A DNA stretch of 53,781 bases from Flavobacteriaceae bacterium (GTDB lineage Bacteria > Bacteroidota > Bacteroidia > Flavobacteriales > Flavobacteriaceae), in assembly GCA_002716845.1 (NCBI GenBank), contig PBCE01000023.1, forward strand, positions 1-53,781, given 5' to 3'. How positions within the stretch are numbered: position 1 is the stretch's first letter; each line of letters opens with the position of its first letter. This document shows positions 1 through 9,759 of the stretch, in pieces. Under the pieces are notes generated by a model, which was not told the origin of the DNA, did not search any database, and saw only the letters and a program-made list of their open reading frames with translations. A program made the position numbers and the translations under genes.

Positions 1-1
1 A

Positions 2-517
2 AAAAATGGAAATATCATAGAAATACCACAGACCTATTACAAAGAGAGCGGGGATGAAGTGGATCTGCCTGCGCAATCCCAACAACTCCGTTATCAATTT
101 TCGGATGGGAAAATCGTAGGTACCCATCAAGGCGCTTATTTTTTTACCATAGGTCAAAGAAAAGGATTGGCTGTGGGAGGCACCCCCGACCCCCTTTTTG
201 TCATCGATACTGATGTGGAGGAAAATATTGTCTATGTAGGACAAGGAAAAAACCATGCAGGCTTGTTGCGAAAAGCCTTAAAAGTCAATATTGAAGATGT
301 ACATTGGGTGCGGGATGACCTTAAAATTCCTGAAGGAGAAACCATGGAGGTCATGGCCCGAATCCGTTATCGACAGCCCTTACAGAAGGCGATAATTTAT
401 CCCAAAGTTGACGCTTTTTATGTTTTGTTTGAAGAACCTCAATCTGCCATTACTCCCGGGCAATTTGTGGCTTGGTATCAAGAGGAAGAATTGTTGGGTT
501 CGGGGATAATTGTTTAA
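2..517 (+). CDS. mnmA: tRNA-specific 2-thiouridylase MnmA, C-terminal part (gene truncated by window start)
   Basis: Reading frame is open to the left edge; motif GTHQGAYFFTIGQRKGLAVGG and C-terminal ITPGQFVAWYQEEELLGSGII are typical of MnmA. Confidence 0.93.
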   Translation, partial: KNGNIIEIPQTYYKESGDEVDLPAQSQQLRYQFSDGKIVGTHQGAYFFTIGQRKGLAVGGTPDPLFVIDTDVEENIVYVGQGKNHAGLLRKALKVNIEDVHWVRDDLKIPEGETMEVMARIRYRQPLQKAIIYPKVDAFYVLFEEPQSAITPGQFVAWYQEEELLGSGIIV

Positions 518-529
518 GGTTTAATTTTT

Positions 530-1738
530 TTATGAGAAGCTAATCTCCACCTGATTTTGAAGAATATCCTCAAAACTTTCCATTTTTCTGATTAAATGGC
601 TTTTGCCCTCATGCCATAGAATTTCAGCTGGTCGGTAGCGAGAATTGTAATTGCTGGCCATTGAAAAACAATAGGCGCCACAGTTTTTAAAGACCAACAA
701 ATCGCCTTCCGTGATTTCTGCAATTTTTCGGTTGCTGCCAAAAGTGTCTGTTTCACAGATATAGCCCACTACTGAGTAAAAACGTTCTTTACCTTCGGGA
801 TTAGAAATGTTCTCTATGTGGTGGTGAGAACCGTACAACATGGGTCGGATGAGGTGGTTAAACCCGCTGTCTACCTGTGCGAAAACGGTTGAGGTAGTCT
901 GCTTTACCACATTGACTTGGGTGACAAAATAACCAGCCTGGCTTACTAAAAATTTACCTGGTTCAAAGATCAGTTGTAAGTCAGTGCCATATTCCTCACA
1001 AAATGAAATAAAACGAGAGGATAGTTTTTCCCCCAGTTCTTCGATGTTGGTTTCAATATCGTTGTCGTGATAAGGAACTTTAAATCCACTACCAAAGTCT
1101 AAAAATGCAAGATTTTTGAAATGCTTGGCGGTATCAAAAAGTATTTCTGCTGCATGTAAAAAGACATCGATATCGAGGATGTCACTGCCGGTATGCATGT
1201 GAATTCCATTGATGTTCATGGCAGTATTTTCAACGATCCTGAGCAGATGAGGAATTTGGTGGATAGATATTCCAAATTTAGAATCGATATGACCCACTGA
1301 AATGTTGCTGTTGCCTCCCGCCATAACATGTGGATTGATGCGAATACATACGGGTGTATTGGGATGTCTGGTGCCAAACTGCTCTAATAGGGAGAGGTTG
1401 TCGATATTGATTTGCACTCCCATTTGTGCGACGGCTTCAATCTCTTTTAGGGAAACTCCATTGGGGGTATAGATGATGGCTTGGGGTTCAAAACCAGCCG
1501 CCAATCCCAATCGAACTTCCTGGATGGAAACGGTATCCAGCCCTGTTCCCAGTAGCTTCATGAATTTAAGTACTGACAGGTTTGACAATGCTTTGGTAGC
1601 ATAATTGATTCTCAGGTTTCCAATGTCCTTAAAAGCGTAAGTCAGTCTTCCATACTGAAACTTAATTTTCTCCGAATCATATACATATATTGGATTTCCA
1701 AACTCCTGGGCAATGTCATTTAAATCGTTATTTTTCAC
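530..1738 (-). CDS. lysA: Diaminopimelate decarboxylase
   Basis: PLP-binding YATKALSN, HMHTGSDI, FEPGKFLV, GAYCFSMASNYNSRYRPAEIL motifs. Confidence 0.95.
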   Translation of the reverse strand: MKNNDLNDIAQEFGNPIYVYDSEKIKFQYGRLTYAFKDIGNLRINYATKALSNLSVLKFMKLLGTGLDTVSIQEVRLGLAAGFEPQAIIYTPNGVSLKEIEAVAQMGVQINIDNLSLLEQFGTRHPNTPVCIRINPHVMAGGNSNISVGHIDSKFGISIHQIPHLLRIVENTAMNINGIHMHTGSDILDIDVFLHAAEILFDTAKHFKNLAFLDFGSGFKVPYHDNDIETNIEELGEKLSSRFISFCEEYGTDLQLIFEPGKFLVSQAGYFVTQVNVVKQTTSTVFAQVDSGFNHLIRPMLYGSHHHIENISNPEGKERFYSVVGYICETDTFGSNRKIAEITEGDLLVFKNCGAYCFSMASNYNSRYRPAEILWHEGKSHLIRKMESFEDILQNQVEISFS

Positions 1739-1906
1739 TTTTTACAATTATTTAATCGCAAAATTAAAATGTTATTTTAATTCAAGTCGCTAAAAGATCA
1801 GATGTTATAAAAATGAAACAAAATGTTTTAAATATAACATTTTACTTTTTGTCATATGTTCAATTTTCAGTGGTGATTTACTATTTTTGATGGATAAAAA
1901 CACAGG

Positions 1907-3097
1907 ATGAATTTACACGAATACCAGGGAAAAGAAATATTGGCCAGTTTTGGAGTTGCCACCCAAAAAGGGATTGTTGCACTGAATATTGATGAGGCAG
2001 TTGCTGCCGCAGCACAACTTACAAAGGATACAGGAACATCATGGCATGTGATTAAAGCCCAAATACATGCTGGAGGGAGAGGTAAGGGTGGTGGTGTCAA
2101 GTTGGCCAAAAGCCTTGAAGAGGTAAAAACAATTTCAAGGGACATAATCGGGATGCAATTGATTACCCCGCAAACCCCTCCCGAAGGAAAGAAAGTCAGT
2201 AAAGTTTTAATCGCTGAAGATGTTTATTATCCTGGAGATTCGGAACCCAAGGAATTTTATGTTTCGGTATTGTTGAACCGTGCTTCAGGAAAAAACATGA
2301 TCATGTATTCTACTGAGGGTGGAATGGACATAGAGTCGGTAGCTGAGAAAACCCCTGAATTAATTTTCACTGAGGAGATAGACCCAGGTCATGGGTTACA
2401 AAGTTTTCAGGCTCGCAATGTTGCATTTAATCTGGGCCTAAGTGGATTTGCATTTAAGGAAATGGTAAAATTCATCACAGCCCTCTACAATGCCTACATC
2501 GGAGCGGATGCCTCTCTATTTGAGATCAATCCTGTTTTAAAAACTTCCGATGATAAAATAATTGCAGTAGATGCAAAAATAACCTTGGACGACAATGCGC
2601 TATTCCGCCATAAGGATCATGAGGGTCTTCGGGATTTAACCGAGGAAAACCCTACCGAGGTCGAGGCTCGTGAGGTGGGATTAAACTATGTTGCTTTGGA
2701 GGGTAATGTAGGTTGTATGGTCAATGGTGCGGGATTGGCAATGGCGACCATGGATTTGATTAAACAGTCTGGAGGCGCACCTGCTAATTTCTTGGATGTA
2801 GGAGGAACTGCCGATGCAGCAAGGGTGGAAACTGCTTTTCGATTAATATTAAAAGATCCTAAAGTAGCGGCAATTTTGGTAAATATTTTTGGAGGTATTG
2901 TTCGTTGTGACCGCGTGGCGCAGGGTATAGTTGATGCCTATAAAAATATGGGAGATGCTATAAATGTCCCTATTATTGTACGTTTGCAAGGCACCAATGC
3001 CGATATTTCTAAAAAGCTTATTGACGATTCGGGGCTCAATGTCTTGTCTGCGATCGCCTTTGAGGAAGCTGCTCAAATTGTTAAGGAAGCCTTATGA
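1907..3097 (+). CDS. sucC: Succinyl-CoA synthetase (ADP-forming) beta subunit
   Basis: MNLHEYQGKEIL start, AQIHAGGRGKGGGVKLAKS, NIFGGIVRCDRVAQGI, RLQGTNA motifs. Confidence 0.97.
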   Translation: MNLHEYQGKEILASFGVATQKGIVALNIDEAVAAAAQLTKDTGTSWHVIKAQIHAGGRGKGGGVKLAKSLEEVKTISRDIIGMQLITPQTPPEGKKVSKVLIAEDVYYPGDSEPKEFYVSVLLNRASGKNMIMYSTEGGMDIESVAEKTPELIFTEEIDPGHGLQSFQARNVAFNLGLSGFAFKEMVKFITALYNAYIGADASLFEINPVLKTSDDKIIAVDAKITLDDNALFRHKDHEGLRDLTEENPTEVEAREVGLNYVALEGNVGCMVNGAGLAMATMDLIKQSGGAPANFLDVGGTADAARVETAFRLILKDPKVAAILVNIFGGIVRCDRVAQGIVDAYKNMGDAINVPIIVRLQGTNADISKKLIDDSGLNVLSAIAFEEAAQIVKEAL

Positions 3098-3203
3098 TTG
3101 TCATTGTGACAGTATTTTATTTAGAATAGTGACAGAATGTCACTATTATTCTATTGGTACGGGATTTGAGTTGTGTTATATAAATAATAACTTAAAATTT
3201 TGT

Positions 3204-3623
3204 ATGATGAATTTAATTAAAAGACAAAGCCCGGTTTTCAACACCTTTATAGACGACTTATTTCTCACTTCCCATTGGAGTCCCGTCCATGAAGATGCTC
3301 CTGCGGTAAACATAATCGAGGCAGACGACCGTTTTGACCTTCAGTTGCTGGCACCGGGTCAGAAAAAAGGCGACTTTAACATTGTATTAGAAGATGGAGT
3401 CTTGACCATTTCTTCAGAGGTTGACCAGCACTCGAAAGAGGATGCGTTCAGTTTTACCCACAGAGAATTTGGATACAGTGCTTTTAAAAGGGTATTTGAT
3501 GTCCCTGACTCTGTGGCCGTTGAAAAAATCAACGCCCAATACAAAGAGGGGATTTTGACCGTAAGCCTTCCGAAAAAGGAAGAAGCATTACCGCAGCCCA
3601 AAAAACTGATTTCCGTCAAGTAA
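3204..3623 (+). CDS. Hsp20/alpha-crystallin family small heat shock protein
   Basis: ORF track extends to 2964 inside sucC; natural start MMNLIKRQSPVFNTFIDDLF at 3204. C-terminal alpha-crystallin domain YKEGILTVSLPKKEE. Confidence 0.9.
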   Translation: MMNLIKRQSPVFNTFIDDLFLTSHWSPVHEDAPAVNIIEADDRFDLQLLAPGQKKGDFNIVLEDGVLTISSEVDQHSKEDAFSFTHREFGYSAFKRVFDVPDSVAVEKINAQYKEGILTVSLPKKEEALPQPKKLISVK

Positions 3624-3644
3624 ATTATTAATTTTTATTTGTAG

Positions 3645-3673
3645 AAGCTTGGTGAAATTCACCAAGCTTTTTA
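3645..3673. terminator. Bidirectional intrinsic terminator between hsp20 (+) and uvrB (-)
   Basis: AAGCTTGGTGAATT/AATTCACCAAGCTT perfect inverted repeat followed by T-run; lies between convergent stops at 3623 and 3671. Confidence 0.85.
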
Positions 3674-5662
3674 TTCCAATTGATTTTGTAAGGATTTGAT
3701 TTCATCTCTCAGCCTTGCTGCTTCAATAAAGTCCAAATCTTTTGCGGCCATTTCCATCGCTTTTCTGGAGACCCTAATTTTTTCCTTAATTTCATTTGCA
3801 CTGAGGTAGCGATTTTTCGCTTCTGTCGCTTTTCTGTCTTTTAGTTCTTGTGCATAGGTCGCCACCGAATTTTTAGACAGTGCATTGTCTAGAGATTTAT
3901 TGAGTGCTGTAGGTTTAATATTATTTTTTATGTTAAAATTTTGTTGTTTCTCTCTTCTGTAAAGCGTTTCATCAATTGTTTTTTGCATGCTATTGGTGAC
4001 CTTATCTGCATACATAATCGCCTTGCCATTGACATTTCTCGCTGCCCTACCAACGGTCTGGGTCAGTGAGCGATGACTACGTAAAAAACCTTCTTTGTCT
4101 GCATCCAAAATGGCTACCAAGGAAACTTCGGGTAAGTCCAGTCCCTCCCTCAGAAGATTTACCCCAACCAATACATCAAACAATCCTTTGCGAAGATCCT
4201 GCATGATTTCTACTCTTTCTAAGGTGTCTACATCACTGTGAATGTATCGGCAACGGATATTGACTCTTGCAAAATATTTTGTCAGTTCCTCCGCCATCCT
4301 TTTGGTAAGGGTTGTGACTAAGGTGCGCTCGTCCTTTTCAACACGCAGTTGAATTTCTTCGATTAAATCGTCTATTTGATTTAAGCTGGGTCTAATTTCT
4401 ATCTCTGGATCGAGCAATCCAGTAGGCCGAATCACCTGTTCAATAAACACGCCCTCTGTCTGTTTTAACTCATAGTCTGCTGGTGTGGCACTCACATACA
4501 ACACTTGATTCTGAAGTGCTTCGAATTCTTCAAATTTTAGTGGGCGATTATCCATTGCGGCGGGCAATCGGAAACCATAATTCACTAAATTTTCTTTCCT
4601 GCTACGATCCCCTCCATACATGGCATGTACCTGAGAAATGGTCACATGGCTTTCATCGACGACCATCAAATAATCTTCAGGAAAATAGTCTAAAAGACAA
4701 AAAGGACGGGTGCCAGGGTCTCTGCCATCGAGGTATCTCGAATAATTTTCAATCCCTGAGCAGTACCCCAATTCTCGGATCATTTCCAAATCAAATTCTG
4801 TGCGTTCATGCAATCTTTTTGCCTCCAAAAAACTTCCGTTGGTGTTAAAATAATCCACCTGTTTGACCAAATCATCTTGAATTTCGATTATGGCATTTTG
4901 AAGAATGTCGGGGGAAGTCACAAACATGTTGGCTGGGAAAATGGTCAACCGATCGAATTTTTCTAGTGGCTTGTTCTCTATAGGATCAAAAGACTCTATT
5001 TCTTCTATTTCATCTCCGAAAAAATGAATTTTAAAGCCTATATCAGCATATCCGGGGAATACATCGATTATGTCTCCATTGACTCTGAAATTTCCACGGT
5101 TAAAAATACCCGTGGTTCGTGAGTAGAGGCTTTGAACCAATTTATGCAGGAGTTGTGTTCTAGAAATGGGTTCCCCACTTTTTATTTCAACAATATTTTT
5201 TTGAAACTCTAAGGGATTACCGATGCCGTACAAACAAGAAACCGATGCCACTACCAATACATCTCTACGTCCAGAGAGTAGGGATGAGGTGGTGCTCAAT
5301 CTCAATTTTTCAATTTCTTCGTTGATAGAGAGGTCTTTTTCGATATACAAGCCGCTGCTAGGGATATAGGCTTCGGGTTGATAATAGTCGTAATAAGACA
5401 CAAAATACTCTACGGCATTATTGGGGAAGAATTGCTTAAACTCTGAGTATAACTGGGCCGCTAGTGTTTTATTGTGAGCCAAAACCAGTGTTGGGCGTTG
5501 CAATTCTTGAACGGCATTGGCAACAGTAAATGTTTTTCCAGAACCTGTTACACCTTGTAAAGTGGCATATTTTTCACCTCCCAAAAAGCCAGCGGCAATT
5601 TGGCGAATGGCTTCAGGTTGGTCCCCGGTAGGGGAAAAATTTGATTCTAATTGGAATTGCAT
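3671..5662 (-). CDS. uvrB: Excinuclease ABC subunit UvrB
   Basis: GVTGSGKTFTVAN Walker A, YFVSYYDYYQPEAYIP, LREGLDLPEVSLVAILDADKEGFLRS, C-terminal UVR motif. Confidence 0.98.
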   Translation of the reverse strand: MQFQLESNFSPTGDQPEAIRQIAAGFLGGEKYATLQGVTGSGKTFTVANAVQELQRPTLVLAHNKTLAAQLYSEFKQFFPNNAVEYFVSYYDYYQPEAYIPSSGLYIEKDLSINEEIEKLRLSTTSSLLSGRRDVLVVASVSCLYGIGNPLEFQKNIVEIKSGEPISRTQLLHKLVQSLYSRTTGIFNRGNFRVNGDIIDVFPGYADIGFKIHFFGDEIEEIESFDPIENKPLEKFDRLTIFPANMFVTSPDILQNAIIEIQDDLVKQVDYFNTNGSFLEAKRLHERTEFDLEMIRELGYCSGIENYSRYLDGRDPGTRPFCLLDYFPEDYLMVVDESHVTISQVHAMYGGDRSRKENLVNYGFRLPAAMDNRPLKFEEFEALQNQVLYVSATPADYELKQTEGVFIEQVIRPTGLLDPEIEIRPSLNQIDDLIEEIQLRVEKDERTLVTTLTKRMAEELTKYFARVNIRCRYIHSDVDTLERVEIMQDLRKGLFDVLVGVNLLREGLDLPEVSLVAILDADKEGFLRSHRSLTQTVGRAARNVNGKAIMYADKVTNSMQKTIDETLYRREKQQNFNIKNNIKPTALNKSLDNALSKNSVATYAQELKDRKATEAKNRYLSANEIKEKIRVSRKAMEMAAKDLDFIEAARLRDEIKSLQNQLE

Positions 5663-5729
5663 TTTGTAAAATTAAAGCTTATATCAGCTACCTACAATAA
5701 TATATCAATGTTTTACTTAAACCATCTGT

Positions 5730-6839
5730 ATGGAAATACAATCCAGAAAAATGGGTACTTTTGAGAAAAAGATACTGGTGGAAGAGAAACTCATTTCCAA
5801 AAAAAAACCTTTTTTCCCCATTTCCGATGCATTGATGCTTTTTTTAAAAAAATACGATCGGTGGATGGAGCTCTCTGTATGCTATGACGATCTGTTGCGC
5901 TTTTCTGGCTCAGTCACGGTTTACGACAAAAATGACCAGGACTCCTTATGGATTCGAGTTTTTTATTCCGACTCAGATCGTGCTGAAATAGATTTACACC
6001 TAAAGACCATCTATACATTATTGCACTCTGATGGTGGCACTTCTTCCTTACCCGACTTGAATATTGACTCCATTGACTATTGCACTTTTGGTAATTCTAA
6101 GCCTTTTAGAATTAAAATAAGAAATATTTTAAACGATAATTTCACCTATTTCTATGTAAAGAAAACAGATGCTTCTAGGGTCTATGGATTAGAGTTCGAG
6201 CATTCCCTTTCTCCGTATAACCTAAACTATATGGTCAATCACGATACTCTAATTGAGGAGCATATTGCAGGAATACCCGGGGATTCCTTCATCAAAGAGT
6301 ATTTGCCCGAATGTAATGCAGCCGAAAAAGCGCAAATTGCCAAGGAGTACGTAAAGTTCAATGAAAGGTGTATGGTTCGCCTGCTGGGGGATATGCGGGC
6401 CTATAATTATGTTGTTATTCCCATTCACGATTTTGATCATGTGATTTACAAGATCAGGGCAATAGATTTTGACCAGCAGTGTTATGAAGGTAAATTATCG
6501 GTTTATCGTCCTCAATTTTTCAAAGAAAATTATCCTTTGATGCAGTTGGTGAAAGAAAAACTCAATCACGAGTCAATCATTCAATACAAAATTGAAGAGC
6601 GGTCTATCGTTTCTCGACGTCTTATAAACTCAGGTAATCGGGTTGAATTTTTAGTCAATATTATGAAGGACGAGGTTTTGTCGACACCGGAGAACCTCGA
6701 AAATCTCAAAAATGAAATCTTTAACTTTACCCTAGACGATTCTTTTAAAAAAAGCAAATCAATGGGCGCGCTTATGCAAGCTGCTTTTGATTATATGCGA
6801 CAGCATTATCAAAATGTCAGTCTGGGAGATCTGCTTTAA
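5730..6839 (+). CDS. Uncharacterised protein with kinase-like catalytic-loop motifs
   Basis: Long intact ORF in a coding gap; contains LLGDMRAYNYVV and AIDFDQQ resembling D-x4-N and D-F-D kinase motifs; no named family recognised. Confidence 0.75.
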   Translation: MEIQSRKMGTFEKKILVEEKLISKKKPFFPISDALMLFLKKYDRWMELSVCYDDLLRFSGSVTVYDKNDQDSLWIRVFYSDSDRAEIDLHLKTIYTLLHSDGGTSSLPDLNIDSIDYCTFGNSKPFRIKIRNILNDNFTYFYVKKTDASRVYGLEFEHSLSPYNLNYMVNHDTLIEEHIAGIPGDSFIKEYLPECNAAEKAQIAKEYVKFNERCMVRLLGDMRAYNYVVIPIHDFDHVIYKIRAIDFDQQCYEGKLSVYRPQFFKENYPLMQLVKEKLNHESIIQYKIEERSIVSRRLINSGNRVEFLVNIMKDEVLSTPENLENLKNEIFNFTLDDSFKKSKSMGALMQAAFDYMRQHYQNVSLGDLL

Positions 6840-7327
6840 TAAAACTGATCCTCATCATAATCGTCCTCATCCCAATCGTTATCTGGGGGAAGACCACCCC
6901 CCACGTCGTCTTCTGCTGAGAAATCTTTTTCTGGAGGAGTTTCAGGGACTTCTCCGTGAGAAAAAATTAAACAGGGGTATCCTTTTAGGACATCTTTTTC
7001 GGCGGTCTCGACAAGTTGTATAAAAAAGGTCCATAGATGGAGAAAGTCGTATACATAGATGAGTCGATTTTCATCTTCAGAAAAAACCTTATCTATTCTT
7101 TTGTCATTCAATGGAATTTCGCCGGTCCCCATGTCTACCAGCGGAAGTTCTTCTCCTTGGGTCCATTGTTCATCGGACTTATAAAAAGAAGCCATCTCAT
7201 TTCCAGCAAACCCAAAAGATTGAGATATTGCATCGTGAAGTTCTTCAAGCGAAGCAGAAGCTTCAATTTCAAAATCTCGGATTACATCGCATTCGGCATT
7301 CAAAATGGCACGCATTCTATAAATCAT
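6836..7327 (-). CDS. PRiA4b ORF-3-like family protein
   Basis: MIYRMRAILNAECDVIRDFEIEASASLEELHDAISQSFGF resembles the plasmid pRiA4b ORF-3-like domain; strongly acidic C-terminus. Confidence 0.7.
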   Translation of the reverse strand: MIYRMRAILNAECDVIRDFEIEASASLEELHDAISQSFGFAGNEMASFYKSDEQWTQGEELPLVDMGTGEIPLNDKRIDKVFSEDENRLIYVYDFLHLWTFFIQLVETAEKDVLKGYPCLIFSHGEVPETPPEKDFSAEDDVGGGLPPDNDWDEDDYDEDQFY

Positions 7328-8345
7328 AACTCTTTCTTTTTGAAATCATTTGTAAAATAAAAAAAGATTGGCACCCGAATAGTAGGGCGGCTAAAATTAA
7401 GTGTATGGGCTGAGAACTGGAGGGGAAATCAAGATAATACATAATAATCCCAGTAATGATTTCTAAACCTATCAATCCCAAAATTTGATAAAACACTTTT
7501 AGGTTGTGGTTGTGCTTCCTAAGCTTTAGAAACAAGATCAAATGGGCTCCAAGAACCAACAGGGATAAACTGCGGTGAATATAAAATTTAAGGGGTGCAG
7601 GGTCCAGCCACAAGCTCGCTGTTTGATGCATTTGGGTATCCACATACTGTCGTACTTGAGTCCCCAATCCAATTTGAAAAAGGGTTAGCAATATAGTCGC
7701 CCATGCATATAATTTCAACTGTGGTGTTGCAGGTATAAAGATTGATTTTTTTTGAGTAGCGAAGATAAAAAAAATGAGACCTAATACAATGAGTAAAGCC
7801 ATCCCCATATGAAGGCTGATCTTATAGGGGGTGAGGTTGGAATCTACGACAATTTTCCCCAGCCAAGCTTGAAATCCCATACCTAAAAGAATAAGAACTG
7901 CAATAACGGGAAAGGAGGCACTTCTTTTTCGGGACCAAAAAGATAAAACCGTCATGACCAGTATGGCCAGCCCTGCTAAAACCCCGAGAAGTCTGTTGAT
8001 GTATTCAATCCATGTATGATAGGCATTAAAAATGGCATAATTGTGTTTTGTGTAGTAATCCCAATTATTGGCATTGAACGCTCCAGTGGACAAAAAATTA
8101 TTTTTAGCGACCCTAAGTTCCTCTTCCAAAATAATGACCTGACCTTCCTTGTAGGGGTGATTTGCTTTCCAGTCCAATTGATCTTTTTCTGTTGGAGGGA
8201 TCCAATAGCCAAAACACTTAGGCCAATCAGGGCAACCCATTCCACTTCCTGTCATGCGAACAATAGACCCAGCGGCGATGACTAAATAGACCAAAATCAA
8301 ACTAACGATCACTGATTTTCTAAAACTATTTTTCATTTGGCGCAA
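7317..8345 (-). CDS. ctaA: Heme A synthase (COX15/CtaA family)
   Basis: GSIVRMTGSGMGCPDWPKCFG, WIEYINRLLG, polytopic membrane protein; alternate start at 8336. Confidence 0.92.
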   Translation of the reverse strand: MRQMKNSFRKSVIVSLILVYLVIAAGSIVRMTGSGMGCPDWPKCFGYWIPPTEKDQLDWKANHPYKEGQVIILEEELRVAKNNFLSTGAFNANNWDYYTKHNYAIFNAYHTWIEYINRLLGVLAGLAILVMTVLSFWSRKRSASFPVIAVLILLGMGFQAWLGKIVVDSNLTPYKISLHMGMALLIVLGLIFFIFATQKKSIFIPATPQLKLYAWATILLTLFQIGLGTQVRQYVDTQMHQTASLWLDPAPLKFYIHRSLSLLVLGAHLILFLKLRKHNHNLKVFYQILGLIGLEIITGIIMYYLDFPSSSQPIHLILAALLFGCQSFFILQMISKRKSYDL

Positions 8346-9759
8346 GCCCTATTTCACCTCCCTTTTTTATCATTAGCTTAAATGCAGCATTATATTCATT
8401 CGGTATTTCCCCTTCCAATATGGCTTCTTTAATGGCTTCTTTAATCAGCCCAATTTCTTTACAAGGTCGTAAATTAAAAAATTCCATGATCATTTCACCT
8501 GATACAGGAGGCTGGAAATTTCGAATGCGATCTCTTTCTTCTACCTCTTTAATTTTTCCCCTTACAATTTTAAAATTTTTGTGATATTGATTGAATCGAG
8601 CAGGATTTTTAGTCGTGATATCTGCCTCACAAAGGGTGATCAAATCATCTAATATTTCACCGGCATCAAAAACCAACCTTCTCACAGCGGCATCAGTTAC
8701 TATATCCTCAGCAATTACGATGGGGCGTGAGCTCATCATGACTAATTTTTGGACGTATTTCATTTTTTTGTTCAATGGCATTTTAAGTCTTTTAAAAAGC
8801 TTGTAGACCATTTTTGATCCGATGAATTCATGGGTATGGAATGTCCAGCCAATTTTGGGGTGGAATTTTTTGGTAGGTGCTTTTCCAATGTCATGGAGTA
8901 AAGCGGCCCACCGCAACCATAGATTATTTGAGTTCTCGCATATGTTGTCCACCACTTCTAAGGTGTGATAAAAATTATCTTTGTGTTTTTGCCCCTCGAT
9001 TTCCTCAATTCCCTTAAGTTTTATGAGTTCTGGAATGATACATTCCAACAAACCATTTTTCTCTAATAATAAAAACCCCACAGAAGGTTTGGAACACATC
9101 ATTATTTTGTGAAGTTCTTCCACGACCCTTTCCTTGGAAACGATATCGATTCGCTGTCTGTTTATTGAAATGGAGCGGAGTGATTTGTCCTCTATTTTAA
9201 AATTAAGCTGTGCAGCAAATCGGATGGCGCGAAGCATTCGCAAAGGATCGTCTGAATAAGTGACGTCTGGGTCTAAAGGGGTTTTGATAACACCGTCTTG
9301 GAGGTCGTTTAAACCTTGGAAGGGATCAACTAATTTCCCTACCTCTCCCTGGTTGAGACTCACAGCCAATGAGTTGATGGTAAAATCCCTGCGGTGCAGG
9401 TCGTCTTTTAAAGTACCTTTTTTTACAATGGGGTTGCGACTTACTTTTGAATAGGATTCTTTTCTTGCACCAACAAACTCCAGGGTGATATCCCGCCATT
9501 GAACCATGGCTGTTCCGAAGTTTTTGAATATTTGAATGGTGTTCGCCCCGGGTAGTTCTTGCTGAACAGATTTGGCCAAGTCTATTCCAGATCCTACTGC
9601 AACTATATCAATGTCTTTGGTTTTTCCTCTTCCCAGCAGGTGGTCTCTAACAAACCCTCCCACTAAGTAGGTTTCAAGATCAAGATCTGTCACACAGTGA
9701 ATCAAGGTTTGAAAAACCTCTTGTTTTAGAATGTCATCAAAATTATTATTCAACATCAT
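8326..9759 (-). CDS. CCA tRNA nucleotidyltransferase with HD domain
   Basis: YLVGGFVRDHLLGRGKTKDIDIV, RRDFTINSLAVSL, DDPLRMLRAIRFAAQL, LLHDIGKAPTK. Confidence 0.93.
   Translation of the reverse strand: MMLNNNFDDILKQEVFQTLIHCVTDLDLETYLVGGFVRDHLLGRGKTKDIDIVAVGSGIDLAKSVQQELPGANTIQIFKNFGTAMVQWRDITLEFVGARKESYSKVSRNPIVKKGTLKDDLHRRDFTINSLAVSLNQGEVGKLVDPFQGLNDLQDGVIKTPLDPDVTYSDDPLRMLRAIRFAAQLNFKIEDKSLRSISINRQRIDIVSKERVVEELHKIMMCSKPSVGFLLLEKNGLLECIIPELIKLKGIEEIEGQKHKDNFYHTLEVVDNICENSNNLWLRWAALLHDIGKAPTKKFHPKIGWTFHTHEFIGSKMVYKLFKRLKMPLNKKMKYVQKLVMMSSRPIVIAEDIVTDAAVRRLVFDAGEILDDLITLCEADITTKNPARFNQYHKNFKIVRGKIKEVEERDRIRNFQPPVSGEMIMEFFNLRPCKEIGLIKEAIKEAILEGEIPNEYNAAFKLMIKKGGEIGLAPNEK

Noticed and set aside
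1846-1889. sucC promoter from TTTTTG plus TATTTTTG
   Set aside because: Spacing between the elements is about 30 bp, too long for the usual 17-23 bp.
2964-3203. Upstream extension of the Hsp20 ORF overlapping sucC
   Set aside because: The extension is out of frame within sucC coding sequence and the natural Hsp20 start is at 3204; treated as an ORF-caller artefact.
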